Of a DNA stretch of 64,000 nucleotides, positions 37,303-45,975 are shown piece after piece; position 1 is the stretch's first letter, and every line of letters starts with the position of its first letter. Position numbers and translations under genes: made by a program. A model generated the notes under the pieces. The model was not told where the DNA came from. It saw nothing but the letters and a program-made list of their open reading frames with translations, and made no database searches. Source of the stretch: Allomuricauda sp. CAU 1633 (lineage in GTDB: Bacteria > Bacteroidota > Bacteroidia > Flavobacteriales > Flavobacteriaceae); the NCBI RefSeq assembly GCF_017313225.1, contig NZ_JAFLNE010000005.1, positions 62,001 through 126,000 of the forward strand. The letters are read 5' to 3'.

Positions 37303-38442
37303 ATGACAAAGCCAAAAGTTTTAATTATTTGTTCTGTTTCCTATTCCCTGCTCAACTTCAGGAAAGATTTTATAGAAGAACTTGTTCTAGCAGGCTATGA
37401 TGTTTGGTGTGCAGCCCCAGATTATGACAAGGTTAACTCTGACGCCGTTAAGGCCATGGGCGCCCATCCTGTTGAATTCAATCTGCAGCGTAAAGGGCTA
37501 AATCCCTTCAAAGATTTTAAAAGTGTGAGGGAACTCAAAAAAATCATGAAAGACCTTGAGGTGGATTTTGTGTTTGCCTACACCATTAAACCGGTTATTT
37601 ATGGCTCTTTTGCAGCTCAGCAATTAAAAATCAAAACCTTTTCGCTGATTACAGGGCTCGGTTTTACCTTCAGCGGGGTTTCCCTAAAATCGAAGCTTTT
37701 GGGTCAGGTTTCACGACTATTGTATAAGCTTGCTCTCAGAAAAAACAACGTTGCCATTTTTCAAAATGTGGATGATAAAAACCTCTTTTTGGAACAAGGT
37801 ATTCTGCCCAAAAACAAAGAATCCTTTGTGGTGAACGGCTCTGGAATCAACATAGATCGCTTTCGCCCTAAAACTGATGATGAATTCAATAAAGGGGGCA
37901 CTGTAAATTTTATCATCATTGGCCGATTGATGGTTGAAAAAGGCATTGAACTGTTCCTTGACACCGCTGTATCCGCACATAAAGAAAATAGGGACGCCAA
38001 ATTCCATGTGGTTGGCAGCCCTCCTGAAGATTTGACCGCATTGGCATCAAGATTACAAAAGCTACATGATACTGGTGTAATTGTGCACCATGGGACGCAA
38101 ATGGATGTTAGGCCTTATCTCTACGCCGCGGATATTTTTGTCTTGCCCACTTACTATAGGGAAGGCGTGCCAAGGTCCATTTTAGAAGCCCTATCGGTAG
38201 GTTTGCCAATAATAACTACACGAACTCCCGGATGCAGGGAAACCGTAGAGGAAGGAAAAAATGGCTTTTTGATTCCGCCAAAAGAATTGGAGCCTCTTAA
38301 AAAAGCCGTAAACTACTTTTTGGACCATCCAGGTAAAATTGAAGCCATGGGAAGAGAAAGTAGAAAACTTGCGGAACAGAAGTTTGATGTCCGCTTGATA
38401 AATGCTGATTTACTCAAGATCATCAATCAAAATATTGCATGA
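37303..38442 (+). CDS. Glycosyltransferase family 4 (PglA-like)
   Basis: A GT-B enzyme of 379 residues. It resembles PglA, which adds the second sugar onto undecaprenyl-diphospho-bacillosamine. Seen are [13 protein letters not shown], a membrane-associating [11 protein letters not shown] and [11 protein letters not shown] region, [17 protein letters not shown], and [21 protein letters not shown] (EX7E). It overlaps the downstream sugar transferase by four bases. That matches a pair where this enzyme acts directly after the initiating transferase. The exact donor is inferred, not seen. Confidence 0.9.
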   Translation: MTKPKVLIICSVSYSLLNFRKDFIEELVLAGYDVWCAAPDYDKVNSDAVKAMGAHPVEFNLQRKGLNPFKDFKSVRELKKIMKDLEVDFVFAYTIKPVIYGSFAAQQLKIKTFSLITGLGFTFSGVSLKSKLLGQVSRLLYKLALRKNNVAIFQNVDDKNLFLEQGILPKNKESFVVNGSGINIDRFRPKTDDEFNKGGTVNFIIIGRLMVEKGIELFLDTAVSAHKENRDAKFHVVGSPPEDLTALASRLQKLHDTGVIVHHGTQMDVRPYLYAADIFVLPTYYREGVPRSILEALSVGLPIITTRTPGCRETVEEGKNGFLIPPKELEPLKKAVNYFLDHPGKIEAMGRESRKLAEQKFDVRLINADLLKIINQNIA

Positions 38443-39053
38443 TGTATTCAAAATTCTTTAAACGAATAATAGATTTTTTGGTCTCATTGGTGGCGCTACT
38501 GGTGCTATCTCCCATTATTTTAACATTGACCATTCTGCTTGCATGGGCAAATAATGGAAAACCCTTTTTCTTTCAAAAAAGGCCGGGGAAAAATGAAAAG
38601 ATCTTCACCATTATCAAGTTCAAGACCATGAACGATAAGAAGGATGCCCAAGGCAACCTCCTCCCCGATATGGAACGCATTACCAAAGTGGGCAAGTTTG
38701 TGCGTGGTGCCTCTCTTGATGAAATTATGCAACTTATCAACGTACTTAAAGGAGACATGTCCATTGTTGGACCGAGACCCCTTTTGGTGGCCTACCTCCC
38801 ACTCTACAATTCCGAACAGGCCAAACGGCATAATGTAAAACCCGGAATTACAGGATGGGCACAAGTCAATGGCCGTAATGCCATAAGTTGGGAAGAGAAA
38901 TTTAGGCTGGATGTGTGGTACGTCAATAACATTAGTTTTGCCACTGATGTAAAAATCTTGGTCAAAACCGTGCAAAAAGTAGTACAACGCGATGGTATAT
39001 CGGCCAGTGAAGACCAAACCATGGAACGGTTCATGGGAACCAAAAACCAATGA
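38439..39053 (+). CDS. Initiating phosphoglycosyl transferase (PglC-like small PGT)
   Basis: Moves a sugar-1-phosphate from a UDP-sugar to undecaprenyl phosphate, the first committed step. Its 204 residues correspond to the minimal monotopic PGT. A single N-terminal re-entrant hydrophobic segment ([17 protein letters not shown]) is followed by the catalytic Asp-Glu pair in ASLDEIMQL, then [12 protein letters not shown] and [14 protein letters not shown]. Size matches PglC rather than WbaP-type long enzymes. A UDP-4-amino-4,6-dideoxy sugar from the operon at 21465-24523 is a plausible substrate. Confidence 0.93.
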   Translation: MMYSKFFKRIIDFLVSLVALLVLSPIILTLTILLAWANNGKPFFFQKRPGKNEKIFTIIKFKTMNDKKDAQGNLLPDMERITKVGKFVRGASLDEIMQLINVLKGDMSIVGPRPLLVAYLPLYNSEQAKRHNVKPGITGWAQVNGRNAISWEEKFRLDVWYVNNISFATDVKILVKTVQKVVQRDGISASEDQTMERFMGTKNQ

Positions 39054-39179
39054 ACCTCTTTTACAAGGATGCATATTCAAAATAGCTGCATCCTACCACT
39101 TATGTACGATTCAAAGAAAGTTTGAACAACTTTATAGATAAAAATCAAAGCCATACCAATAAATACCTAGATTTGGACA

Positions 39180-39956
39180 ATGGACAAATTAAGGCAAGCT
39201 GATACAACCATGAAAACTGTAATGATTTTAGGGGGATCCAAAGGAGTAGGAAAGGAAATCCTCAAATCCTGTGTAAAGAAGGGCTATAACGTAGCCTTTT
39301 GTGGGCGAAACCAAGAGGAAGGCCATAAGGTCATCGAATCCACACAAGCTCAAGATCAACTCTATTTCCATAAAATTGACTTGAATGACGTTGAAGACAT
39401 TAAAGACTATTATGAGAAAACCATAGAGCGTTTCAAAAAAGTGGATGCTTTGATTTTGTATGCAGGTACCACTTCAATAGCATCAATACTTGATGTAGAG
39501 GAGGACGTGTATGATAGTGTGTTCAACATCAACCTTAAGGCACCCTTCTTTTTATTGAAACACGTGCTAAAATCCATGGTTGAACAGCAGTCAGGTTCCA
39601 TTCTATTTTTTGGGTCGGCGCACATGGATTATGGCGAAGTCGACAGAGCTCCGTATGCCTTGACCAAAAGCAGTTTATATACATTATCAACCCATATAGC
39701 ACATCATTATGCCAAATATGGCGTGAGATCCAATTATTTGGTCATGGGTTGGACCAATACCGAAGGAGAACTTGAGCTACGCGACAAAGAAGGTGTAAGC
39801 GAGGAGAAACTAAAGGAAAAGGCATCGGGAATCATCCCAATGGGTAGAATGCTCAATACATCGGACCCCATACCCGCAGTGATGTACTTTATTTCAGACG
39901 AATCAGCAATGACAACCGGCTCATTGATGCGAATTACAGGAGGAGAGTTTATTTAG
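39180..39956 (+). CDS. Short-chain dehydrogenase/reductase
   Basis: A classical SDR of 258 residues (about 248 if the ATG at 39210 is used). It has the cofactor motif GGSKGVGKE and LILYAGT in place of NNAG. The catalytic Ser lies in FFGSAHMDYG, with Tyr and Lys in YALTKS, and the tail TGSLMRITGGEF is typical. It is oriented with the assembly block, so it may make or modify a nucleotide sugar or precursor. The substrate cannot be read and a generic oxidoreductase role is equally possible. Confidence 0.85.
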   Translation: MDKLRQADTTMKTVMILGGSKGVGKEILKSCVKKGYNVAFCGRNQEEGHKVIESTQAQDQLYFHKIDLNDVEDIKDYYEKTIERFKKVDALILYAGTTSIASILDVEEDVYDSVFNINLKAPFFLLKHVLKSMVEQQSGSILFFGSAHMDYGEVDRAPYALTKSSLYTLSTHIAHHYAKYGVRSNYLVMGWTNTEGELELRDKEGVSEEKLKEKASGIIPMGRMLNTSDPIPAVMYFISDESAMTTGSLMRITGGEFI

Positions 39957-40068
39957 ATAGAATGACCCCATCTTCAACTTTTGAAAATAGAATTCCAAAC
40001 ACCATAAAATCTGCACCTGAAAGCAATATTTATGGTGGTGGTTTGTTTTATAATCAATCGAATAAACT

Positions 40069-41310
40069 ATGAGTCAATTGAATACTGTTGAAATAAGCGT
40101 CATTGTACCCATTTATCGGATTGAAAAGTACTTGCCTCAATGTATTGATAGTCTGCTGGATCAATCTTTTTCAGATTTTGAATTGATTTTGGTGGACGAC
40201 GGCAGCCCAGACAATTGCCCTAAAATTTGTGATGATTACGCAAAAGAAGATGCTAGGATAAAGGTTGTTCACAAAGAAAACGGCGGACTCTTAAGTGCTC
40301 GAAAAGCAGGATTGGACAATGCCAGTGGAAAATATATTGCATACGTTGATGGTGATGATTGGGTGGATACGTTTTATTTGGATACCTTGTACAAACTTGC
40401 GGTGGCAAATGACTCAGACCTTGTGGTTACAGGCCATTTTAGGGAGTTCGATGGTAAAATAGAGACCATAAAACCAAAAGATACCGGCACCTATAGTCAT
40501 GAAGAAGTACAATCCTCCATTCTTCCCAACGCTATCTATAATGGCCGTTTCTGTGAGCATGGCATATCAACCTACGTGTGGAACAAATTGTTCAAAAAGT
40601 CGCTGTTGAGTGAGGTTCTGTATGATGTCCCCAATGAGATAATCATGGGAGAAGACGCAGCCATAACCTATGCCTACCTTACCATTTCAAAAAAGATTAC
40701 CGTAAGCAAGGTTCCAGTGTATTACTATAGACAGCGACATGATTCAATTGTGAAGTCCATTGAGAATCCGCAGATGGAATACTATAGGTTGGGGTTGTTG
40801 ATGAGTTTTCTAAAATCAAAGCTCAGTACAGTTCTTGACGCAAAAAATCTGGATAAGCAAATTACATATTATTTGTACTCTCAAATTTTGGTTCGCTCCG
40901 GGGGGTTGATTTTTGACAAGGATAGCAATTTGATTTTCAATCCTTTTTTAAATGTTGGCCCTAAATCGCGAGTCGTTGTTTATAGCTCTGGTTCTTTTGG
41001 ACAACATATTTTGTCTACCAATACCAAGGCCAACTTTTTTGAGGTGGACAAGTGGATAGACTTGGATTTTCATCCTTTAAGTATTGGCGGAAACCATGTA
41101 CAACCCATCAGTGCTGCAAACAACAATGATTTTGATCATTTGATCATCGCCACCATCAATCCCACAAATCATGATGAAATCCAAGAGGAGCTGGAGCTTA
41201 TGGGCATTGATGCAAACAAAATTGTAGAAATTAACACAAACATAGAGGACATTAAAAAATTACTGATGGATTTGGGCTTTAATGACCAATTTGAGTATCA
41301 AAAAAATTAA
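40069..41310 (+). CDS. Glycosyltransferase family 2 with C-terminal Rossmann-like domain
   Basis: The 413-residue protein has a GT-A domain at its N-terminus (about 8-230): SVIVPIYRIEKYL, LVDDGSPDNC, and the DXD-type YVDGDDWVD. After a helical part, residues 305-400 form an extra domain that begins VVVYSSGSFGQHIL and contains DFDHLIIATINPT. This looks like a Rossmann fold of the type found in sugar-modifying acyltransferase N-termini. It may bind a nucleotide or control the transferase; this is inference. The next gene encodes an ATP-grasp enzyme. Confidence 0.85.
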   Translation: MSQLNTVEISVIVPIYRIEKYLPQCIDSLLDQSFSDFELILVDDGSPDNCPKICDDYAKEDARIKVVHKENGGLLSARKAGLDNASGKYIAYVDGDDWVDTFYLDTLYKLAVANDSDLVVTGHFREFDGKIETIKPKDTGTYSHEEVQSSILPNAIYNGRFCEHGISTYVWNKLFKKSLLSEVLYDVPNEIIMGEDAAITYAYLTISKKITVSKVPVYYYRQRHDSIVKSIENPQMEYYRLGLLMSFLKSKLSTVLDAKNLDKQITYYLYSQILVRSGGLIFDKDSNLIFNPFLNVGPKSRVVVYSSGSFGQHILSTNTKANFFEVDKWIDLDFHPLSIGGNHVQPISAANNNDFDHLIIATINPTNHDEIQEELELMGIDANKIVEINTNIEDIKKLLMDLGFNDQFEYQKN

Positions 41311-41379
41311 TCCCCCACCCAATTAAAATTGAAACCTCAGAAACATCAAAATAAGACGATGTTGTAATAACTTTGATTT

Positions 41380-42648
41380 ATGAAAAGACTTATTATACTG
41401 GGAGGTAACCCAGAAACGGCTGTTTTGGTAGATGTGGCAAATGCAATGGGCATTTATACCATTGTAGTTGACCCAAATCCCAATGCGCCAGCCAAAAAAA
41501 ATGCTGCTGAATCCCATGACTTTGATGGTTTTGATGTTGATGGCATTGCGCAATTGGCTAAAGACCGTAATGCGGATGCTGTGTTGGTTGGAGTGGCGGA
41601 CATCTTGGTAAAACCCTACAGGGAGATTTGTGAAAAATTGGGCATACACTGCTACGCCACCAAAGAAGCCATTGAGGCCTTTTGCAGTAAAGATGGCTTT
41701 AAAAGGTATTGTGCCGAATATAATATTCAGGATATTCCAGGAATTTATTTGGATGCATCAAACATTGATAAGCCAGAAAATCTGGACTATCCCTTAATGA
41801 TAAAACCTGTTGATAGCGGTGGTGGGGTTGGCATGAAGATTTGCAGAGACGATAACGACTACAATGAGTCGGTAAAGACCGCATTGAAATTTTCCAAAAA
41901 AGGAGTCGTCTTAGTTGAAAAATACATGGACTGCGATGATATGGCTGCGTATTATACTTTTAGAAATGGCGTTCCGTATATTTCAGCAATATCTGATAGA
42001 CTTACTACAAAAAAACAAGGGGATGCCAGTCCGGTTTGTATTGGAGCAGTATATCCATCCAAACATTCCCAGCTGTTTATTGATCAAGTGCATCCAAAAC
42101 TTTGCGAGCTCTTTAAGGGGCTGAAAATCCAAAACGGGGTACTCAATATTCAGTTTTTTGTGGAAAATGGCGTAGTCTATGCCTATGACCCCGGCTTTAG
42201 ATTGCAAGGTGAGGCACCACACATCCACATTAACCACATCAACGGATTCGATCATAGGGAAATGCTGGTAAATTATGCCTTTACCGGTGTTTTGGGAGAA
42301 GATGATTTTGCCGAAAAAAATGATTATTGGTTCAGAGGAAAAAATGCCTGTACCATTTGGATACTACTAACAGGAGGTGAAATTGGGTCCATTGAAGGTG
42401 TGGATGAAATAAAAAATGATCCAAATACCGTTTTTGTATTGGAACGATTTAAAGAAGGGGACACTGTTGAAGAAGAATGGCTAGGAACCGAGCGACAGGT
42501 GTATTCCAGAATCTATGTCGTGGCGGATACCATTGCGGAAATCAACTCCAAAATCCGTGCTTTTAAAGATGTTTTGAAAATCAAGGACACTAATGGCGAG
42601 AACATGATTTTGGAATGGTTGAAGCCTTTCAACGAAGATGACTATTAA
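41380..42648 (+). CDS. ATP-grasp enzyme of polysaccharide locus (carboxylate ligase-like)
   Basis: The 422-residue protein has the three-part ATP-grasp layout. The pre-ATP-grasp Rossmann part is LIILGGNPETAVLVDVANAMG. The ATP-binding core has YPLMIKPVDSGGGVGM (glycine-rich loop) and VVLVEKYMD. The metal-binding part lies around YAYDPGFRLQGEAPH, and an extra C-terminal domain follows from about 330. The family makes acyl-phosphates from carboxylates and couples them to amines or thiols. With UDP-uronate genes in the same locus, amide formation on a uronic acid is possible, but the substrate cannot be deduced. It is not a carbamoyl-phosphate synthase by size. Confidence 0.8.
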   Translation: MKRLIILGGNPETAVLVDVANAMGIYTIVVDPNPNAPAKKNAAESHDFDGFDVDGIAQLAKDRNADAVLVGVADILVKPYREICEKLGIHCYATKEAIEAFCSKDGFKRYCAEYNIQDIPGIYLDASNIDKPENLDYPLMIKPVDSGGGVGMKICRDDNDYNESVKTALKFSKKGVVLVEKYMDCDDMAAYYTFRNGVPYISAISDRLTTKKQGDASPVCIGAVYPSKHSQLFIDQVHPKLCELFKGLKIQNGVLNIQFFVENGVVYAYDPGFRLQGEAPHIHINHINGFDHREMLVNYAFTGVLGEDDFAEKNDYWFRGKNACTIWILLTGGEIGSIEGVDEIKNDPNTVFVLERFKEGDTVEEEWLGTERQVYSRIYVVADTIAEINSKIRAFKDVLKIKDTNGENMILEWLKPFNEDDY

Positions 42649-42864
42649 ACAAAAGAAAACTCCTTTCGTTTAAACATATAGAAGTAGTTTGCCCCATAAA
42701 ATGGCACTAAATCAATTTTATTTGTCAATACTGAAGGATGCTCTAGTTTTATGCTGATTTTGAGGGCAATATGAAAAAATGAATTGTCTCATTATTCGTA
42801 TCAAAGTCCTCAAATCTGCATTTTTTAGTGATAAAAACAACAACACAACCCAATCAAGATTGCA

Positions 42865-43899
42865 ATGAAATTAAGCATACTTATTCCGCTTTATAACAAG
42901 GAAAAATATATTGAGCGCTGCTTTAAAAGTCTATTAGATCAAGACCTATCAGCAAATGAATATGAGATTATCATTGTTGACGATGGCTCCAAAGATTCAG
43001 GAGCTGCGATTGTGGCTGACTATGCTGAAAAGCATGCCAACATCCATCTCATAAAACAACAAAATCAAGGCCCAAGCGTGGCTCGAAACAAGTGCTTGGA
43101 GGCAGCCAAGGGTGACTACGTCTATTTTTTGGATGCAGATGACTATTTGGCCACCAATGTCTTGAAAGCCTTGATTGATTTGGCTACAGGGCATGATTTG
43201 GACGTACTCGAATTCGAAACCAAGGAAAAGAAGGAAGGTTCAGAACTCGACTTTGATTCCATGACAAAAAACCCACAAGATTTACCCGTGGAGGTCATGG
43301 ATGGCATTAGTTATGTTGCCGAGTACGGCTTTAGAAATGAAGCATGGCGCTATATTGTTAAAAGAAGCCTTTTGGAGAATGCCGGGGTAAAATTTATTGA
43401 AGGTACTTTGTACGAAGATGCCATTTTTACTGCCAGTCTCTTTTTTAAGGCCAGTAGAATGGCCAAAGTGGACATGGATGTCCACCGCTATATCGTGGTT
43501 GAAAATTCCATTGTTACCAGCAAGGACCGGGCGCACAACCTCAAATTTATTCATGGCATGGTCAATGCCATTGAGCATTTTCATGGTTTGATCAAAGGAT
43601 TGGATAGCTCCCACCCCGATTATGGTAGAGTGGTTAAAAATCTAAAAGGTAAACAGCAGGCTTATGTTTTTGCCTTGATTATAAGAACTTTAAAATACCG
43701 TTTGCTCAGTTTTAAGGAACTGAAACAAATACTATCCAAATTGCATACGTTTGAGGCGTATCCCATGGATCCGAAAATTGGAGGTATTGGTGAAGGCAGT
43801 ACAGGGCGTTTATACAACATGACTTTTGTTCCGGCATTTAACAATAAGACCTGTCTTTATTTGGGTATGGGGTTGATGAAAATTATGCCCTCACGTTAG
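42865..43899 (+). CDS. Glycosyltransferase family 2
   Basis: A GT-A enzyme of 344 residues with SILIPLYNKEKYIERCF, IIVDDGSKDSG, QGPSVARNKCLE and the DXD-type YFLDADDYLA. It is preceded by a 216-base gap, longer than others in the block, so it may have its own promoter, although no clear TAnnTTTG box was found. It is the last gene before the terminator at 43930-43965. Donor and acceptor are unknown. Confidence 0.9.
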   Translation: MKLSILIPLYNKEKYIERCFKSLLDQDLSANEYEIIIVDDGSKDSGAAIVADYAEKHANIHLIKQQNQGPSVARNKCLEAAKGDYVYFLDADDYLATNVLKALIDLATGHDLDVLEFETKEKKEGSELDFDSMTKNPQDLPVEVMDGISYVAEYGFRNEAWRYIVKRSLLENAGVKFIEGTLYEDAIFTASLFFKASRMAKVDMDVHRYIVVENSIVTSKDRAHNLKFIHGMVNAIEHFHGLIKGLDSSHPDYGRVVKNLKGKQQAYVFALIIRTLKYRLLSFKELKQILSKLHTFEAYPMDPKIGGIGEGSTGRLYNMTFVPAFNNKTCLYLGMGLMKIMPSR

Positions 43900-43929
43900 T
43901 TAATAACGACATTAATTTAATTTTGGTTG

Positions 43930-43965
43930 AGCTACAGTGTAATAAATATGCTGTAGCTTTTTTTT
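43930..43965 (+). terminator. Terminator of the polysaccharide assembly block
   Basis: Stem AGCTACAG / CTGTAGCT (43930-43937 and 43951-43958) followed by a run of T at 43959-43965, directly after the last glycosyltransferase gene. Confidence 0.9.
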
Positions 43966-44180
43966 GTACCAAAAATTCAAGGGAATCTGCCACAAAGAAT
44001 TAACTGCAAGGTCCTGTATAGTCCTATTCTTAAGAAATTTGATTGTTTTAAGCACTTGAACTACAGATAGTGTAAAAAGCCCTCCTTACTTTCATTCAAC
44101 TTAGAGTTAATCCTTGAAGGACACTTAGAAAAAATAATTTTCATCCAGCCGAAATCAATCCTACTTTGGAAAATGCACAT

Positions 44181-44212
44181 AAAAAAAAGCCATAGCTTTC
44201 ACTATGGCTTTT
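44181..44212 (-). terminator. Terminator downstream of ompA-family gene
   Basis: Stem AAAAGCCATAG / CTATGGCTTTT (44185-44195 and 44202-44212) with an A-run from 44181 that is a U-tract on the minus strand. Confidence 0.9.
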
Positions 44213-44234
44213 AAGGTTTGATATATGTGTAATC

Positions 44235-45404
44235 CTAAAATTCAACAATCTGAAATTCCGATCTTCTGTTCTTGGCATGTTTATCTTCCGTACAATACAC
44301 CCCATCTCCACAGTCGTTTGTCAATTGGGTTTCCCCAAAAGCTTCATGACTGATTCTGCTTTCAGGTATTCCTTTTGAAGTGACATAGGCCACGGTACGT
44401 TCTGCTCTTCGCTCCGAAAGCCATTGGTTATACTCGTTGGTTCCTCGGGAATCCGTATGTGCCGTTACCTTAATGACCAAGTTTGATTCATCATGCATAA
44501 CGGCCACCAATTGATCCAAAAGTTCTTTGTCCTTAGAAGTCAAGTAAGAAGAATTAAGCTTGAAATAAACATTGCCCAATCCGTTAATCTTGTTCTGAAG
44601 GGCAGCGCGTCTGGCATCCTCAGCATCTTTTTTGGCCTTTTCGGCAGCAGCCAACTCAGCAGCTTCTTTTTCTCTTTGTAGACGTTCAGCCAACAAACGG
44701 GCTTCCTCCTCTGCCTGAGCAATGGAATCTTGAACTCTTTTTTGTTCTTCTTCCATTTCTTTCAACAAAGCAAGTTTTTCCTCTCCTTTTCGGGAAAGTC
44801 CTTTTTCCACTTCAAAACGATAGGCTACACCCAAGGCATGCTGGATATGATTTGTGGCATTTTCGGTGCTCATGGCCCATTTACCAGTAGTATTTAGGTC
44901 CAATCCCCAATGGTCGGAGAACCATGTCCTAAACCCCAAAACAGCATTATAGGTCCCCCTACCCTGATTATTGGCATCAGTATATCCTGCACCAATTCCA
45001 ATATAAGGGTCAAAAAATCCGGTTTCCCCCAAAATCTTATTAAGGTCATAACTTACCCGAAAATCAAGAGCCAAATAATCAATGTCCTCCGTAATTTCCA
45101 CTTTATCAACAATCTTGCCCTCTTGGTATTGGTTGTAAGACCCAATGGCCTCAAGACCGAGTCCATTCTTAAAATAACGTCCCACACTGACTCTAGATGG
45201 GAAAGGAACCATGTTCCAACCCTTTTCCAGGTCAAACAACTCGCCGAACTCATCACCAGAGTCATCAACGGCATTGACCCCAAGGGTTACAAGCCAGTAA
45301 CTCTGTACTATACTATCCTTCTTTGTTAATTCAACATCTTGTGCAAGGATTGATGCCGTGAAGAAACAGGCCAAAGCCACAAGAGCTGGTTTTGAAATAT
45401 TCAT
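44235..45404 (-). CDS. OmpA-family outer-membrane protein
   Basis: In this 389-residue protein a signal peptide ends near SILAQ. It is followed by an outer-membrane beta-barrel (about 30-200), an Ala/Glu/Lys-rich coiled coil (about 205-270), and a C-terminal OmpA/MotB peptidoglycan-binding domain (about 275-389; TAHTDSRGTNEYNQWLS, AERTVAYV, KNRRSEF). It tethers the outer membrane to peptidoglycan. It has its own -7 box at 45431-45438 and a terminator, so it is monocistronic. Confidence 0.93.
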   Translation of the reverse strand: MNISKPALVALACFFTASILAQDVELTKKDSIVQSYWLVTLGVNAVDDSGDEFGELFDLEKGWNMVPFPSRVSVGRYFKNGLGLEAIGSYNQYQEGKIVDKVEITEDIDYLALDFRVSYDLNKILGETGFFDPYIGIGAGYTDANNQGRGTYNAVLGFRTWFSDHWGLDLNTTGKWAMSTENATNHIQHALGVAYRFEVEKGLSRKGEEKLALLKEMEEEQKRVQDSIAQAEEEARLLAERLQREKEAAELAAAEKAKKDAEDARRAALQNKINGLGNVYFKLNSSYLTSKDKELLDQLVAVMHDESNLVIKVTAHTDSRGTNEYNQWLSERRAERTVAYVTSKGIPESRISHEAFGETQLTNDCGDGVYCTEDKHAKNRRSEFQIVEF

Positions 45405-45430
45405 TATTTATGATTTGAGGTTATCAATAA

Positions 45431-45438
45431 CAAAGGTA
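45431..45438 (-). promoter_or_regulatory. Candidate -7 box for the ompA-family gene
   Basis: TACCTTTG on the minus strand matches TAnnTTTG and lies 27 bases before ATG 45404. No exact TTTG is at -33. A GCACTT/AAGTGC palindrome lies just upstream (about 45467-45480). Confidence 0.5.
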
Positions 45439-45516
45439 TGTCACTGTTATAAAATGGTGCGTTTTGCACTTTTAAGTGCTTTTATTTTCGATAAGAAGTA
45501 CATATTTCCATTTGGG

Positions 45517-45972
45517 TTACCATCCCACCTTTTGAAAGTTCAGTAATTTGGCGGTCAACGGCATTTTATATAGATAAAAGGGATATTGAATGGGTGCTGC
45601 TTCCATATTTTCAGCGCTCTTTTGGTCTGATAGCTCAACGGCAATGGTTAGTTCTCCTTCTGTTTCATTGATTTTGGACAACAATGGTAATTTTTCTCCT
45701 TTTTGTTCTCCCATACAGACCACAATGACGATTTCCTTAGAAAAATCCACCATGGGCACTGGAAGTCCCGGTTTTCGGGTCCTATTGATCTGGGAATAGA
45801 ACTTGTTCAAGGATTTTGTATCACGAATTTCCATGGCTTCATACTCCGTAATACCACTATAGCCATCTTTTGTTACAAGCTCAACTTCCTCCATTTTTTC
45901 TCCGGCCAAGTCCTTTTGAGCCTTGCATGAAAATAAACAAAGTGTAAGCGATAACAACAGTATAAATCGCAT
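45517..45972 (-). CDS. Small lipoprotein, PrcB-like
   Basis: The 151-residue protein has a lipoprotein signal (lipobox LCLFSC, Cys near 16). The body has a conserved-looking core (VVCMGEQKGEKLPLLSKI, LTIAVEL, YPFYLYKMP) that recalls the PrcB C-terminal domain of protease-complex proteins; that match is from memory and weak. It starts three bases after bshA ends, so it is the last gene of that transcript. Function unknown. Confidence 0.7.
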   Translation of the reverse strand: MRFILLLSLTLCLFSCKAQKDLAGEKMEEVELVTKDGYSGITEYEAMEIRDTKSLNKFYSQINRTRKPGLPVPMVDFSKEIVIVVCMGEQKGEKLPLLSKINETEGELTIAVELSDQKSAENMEAAPIQYPFYLYKMPLTAKLLNFQKVGW

Positions 45973-45975
45973 AAA

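Larger units (their letters stand above)
43900..44234. other. Intergenic region with two facing terminators
   Basis: A 335-base region between convergent genes. It holds the terminator of the polysaccharide block (43930-43965) and that of ompA (44181-44212). The middle has no recognisable gene. Confidence 0.7.

Noticed and set aside
38520-39080. 186-residue open frame opposite the initiating sugar transferase gene
   Set aside because: Shadow frame; the plus-strand protein has full PglC motifs.
45467-45480. GCACTT/AAGTGC palindrome followed by T-rich DNA, considered as a plus-strand terminator
   Set aside because: No plus-strand gene ends here; it lies just upstream of the ompA-family promoter and may be an operator or chance.
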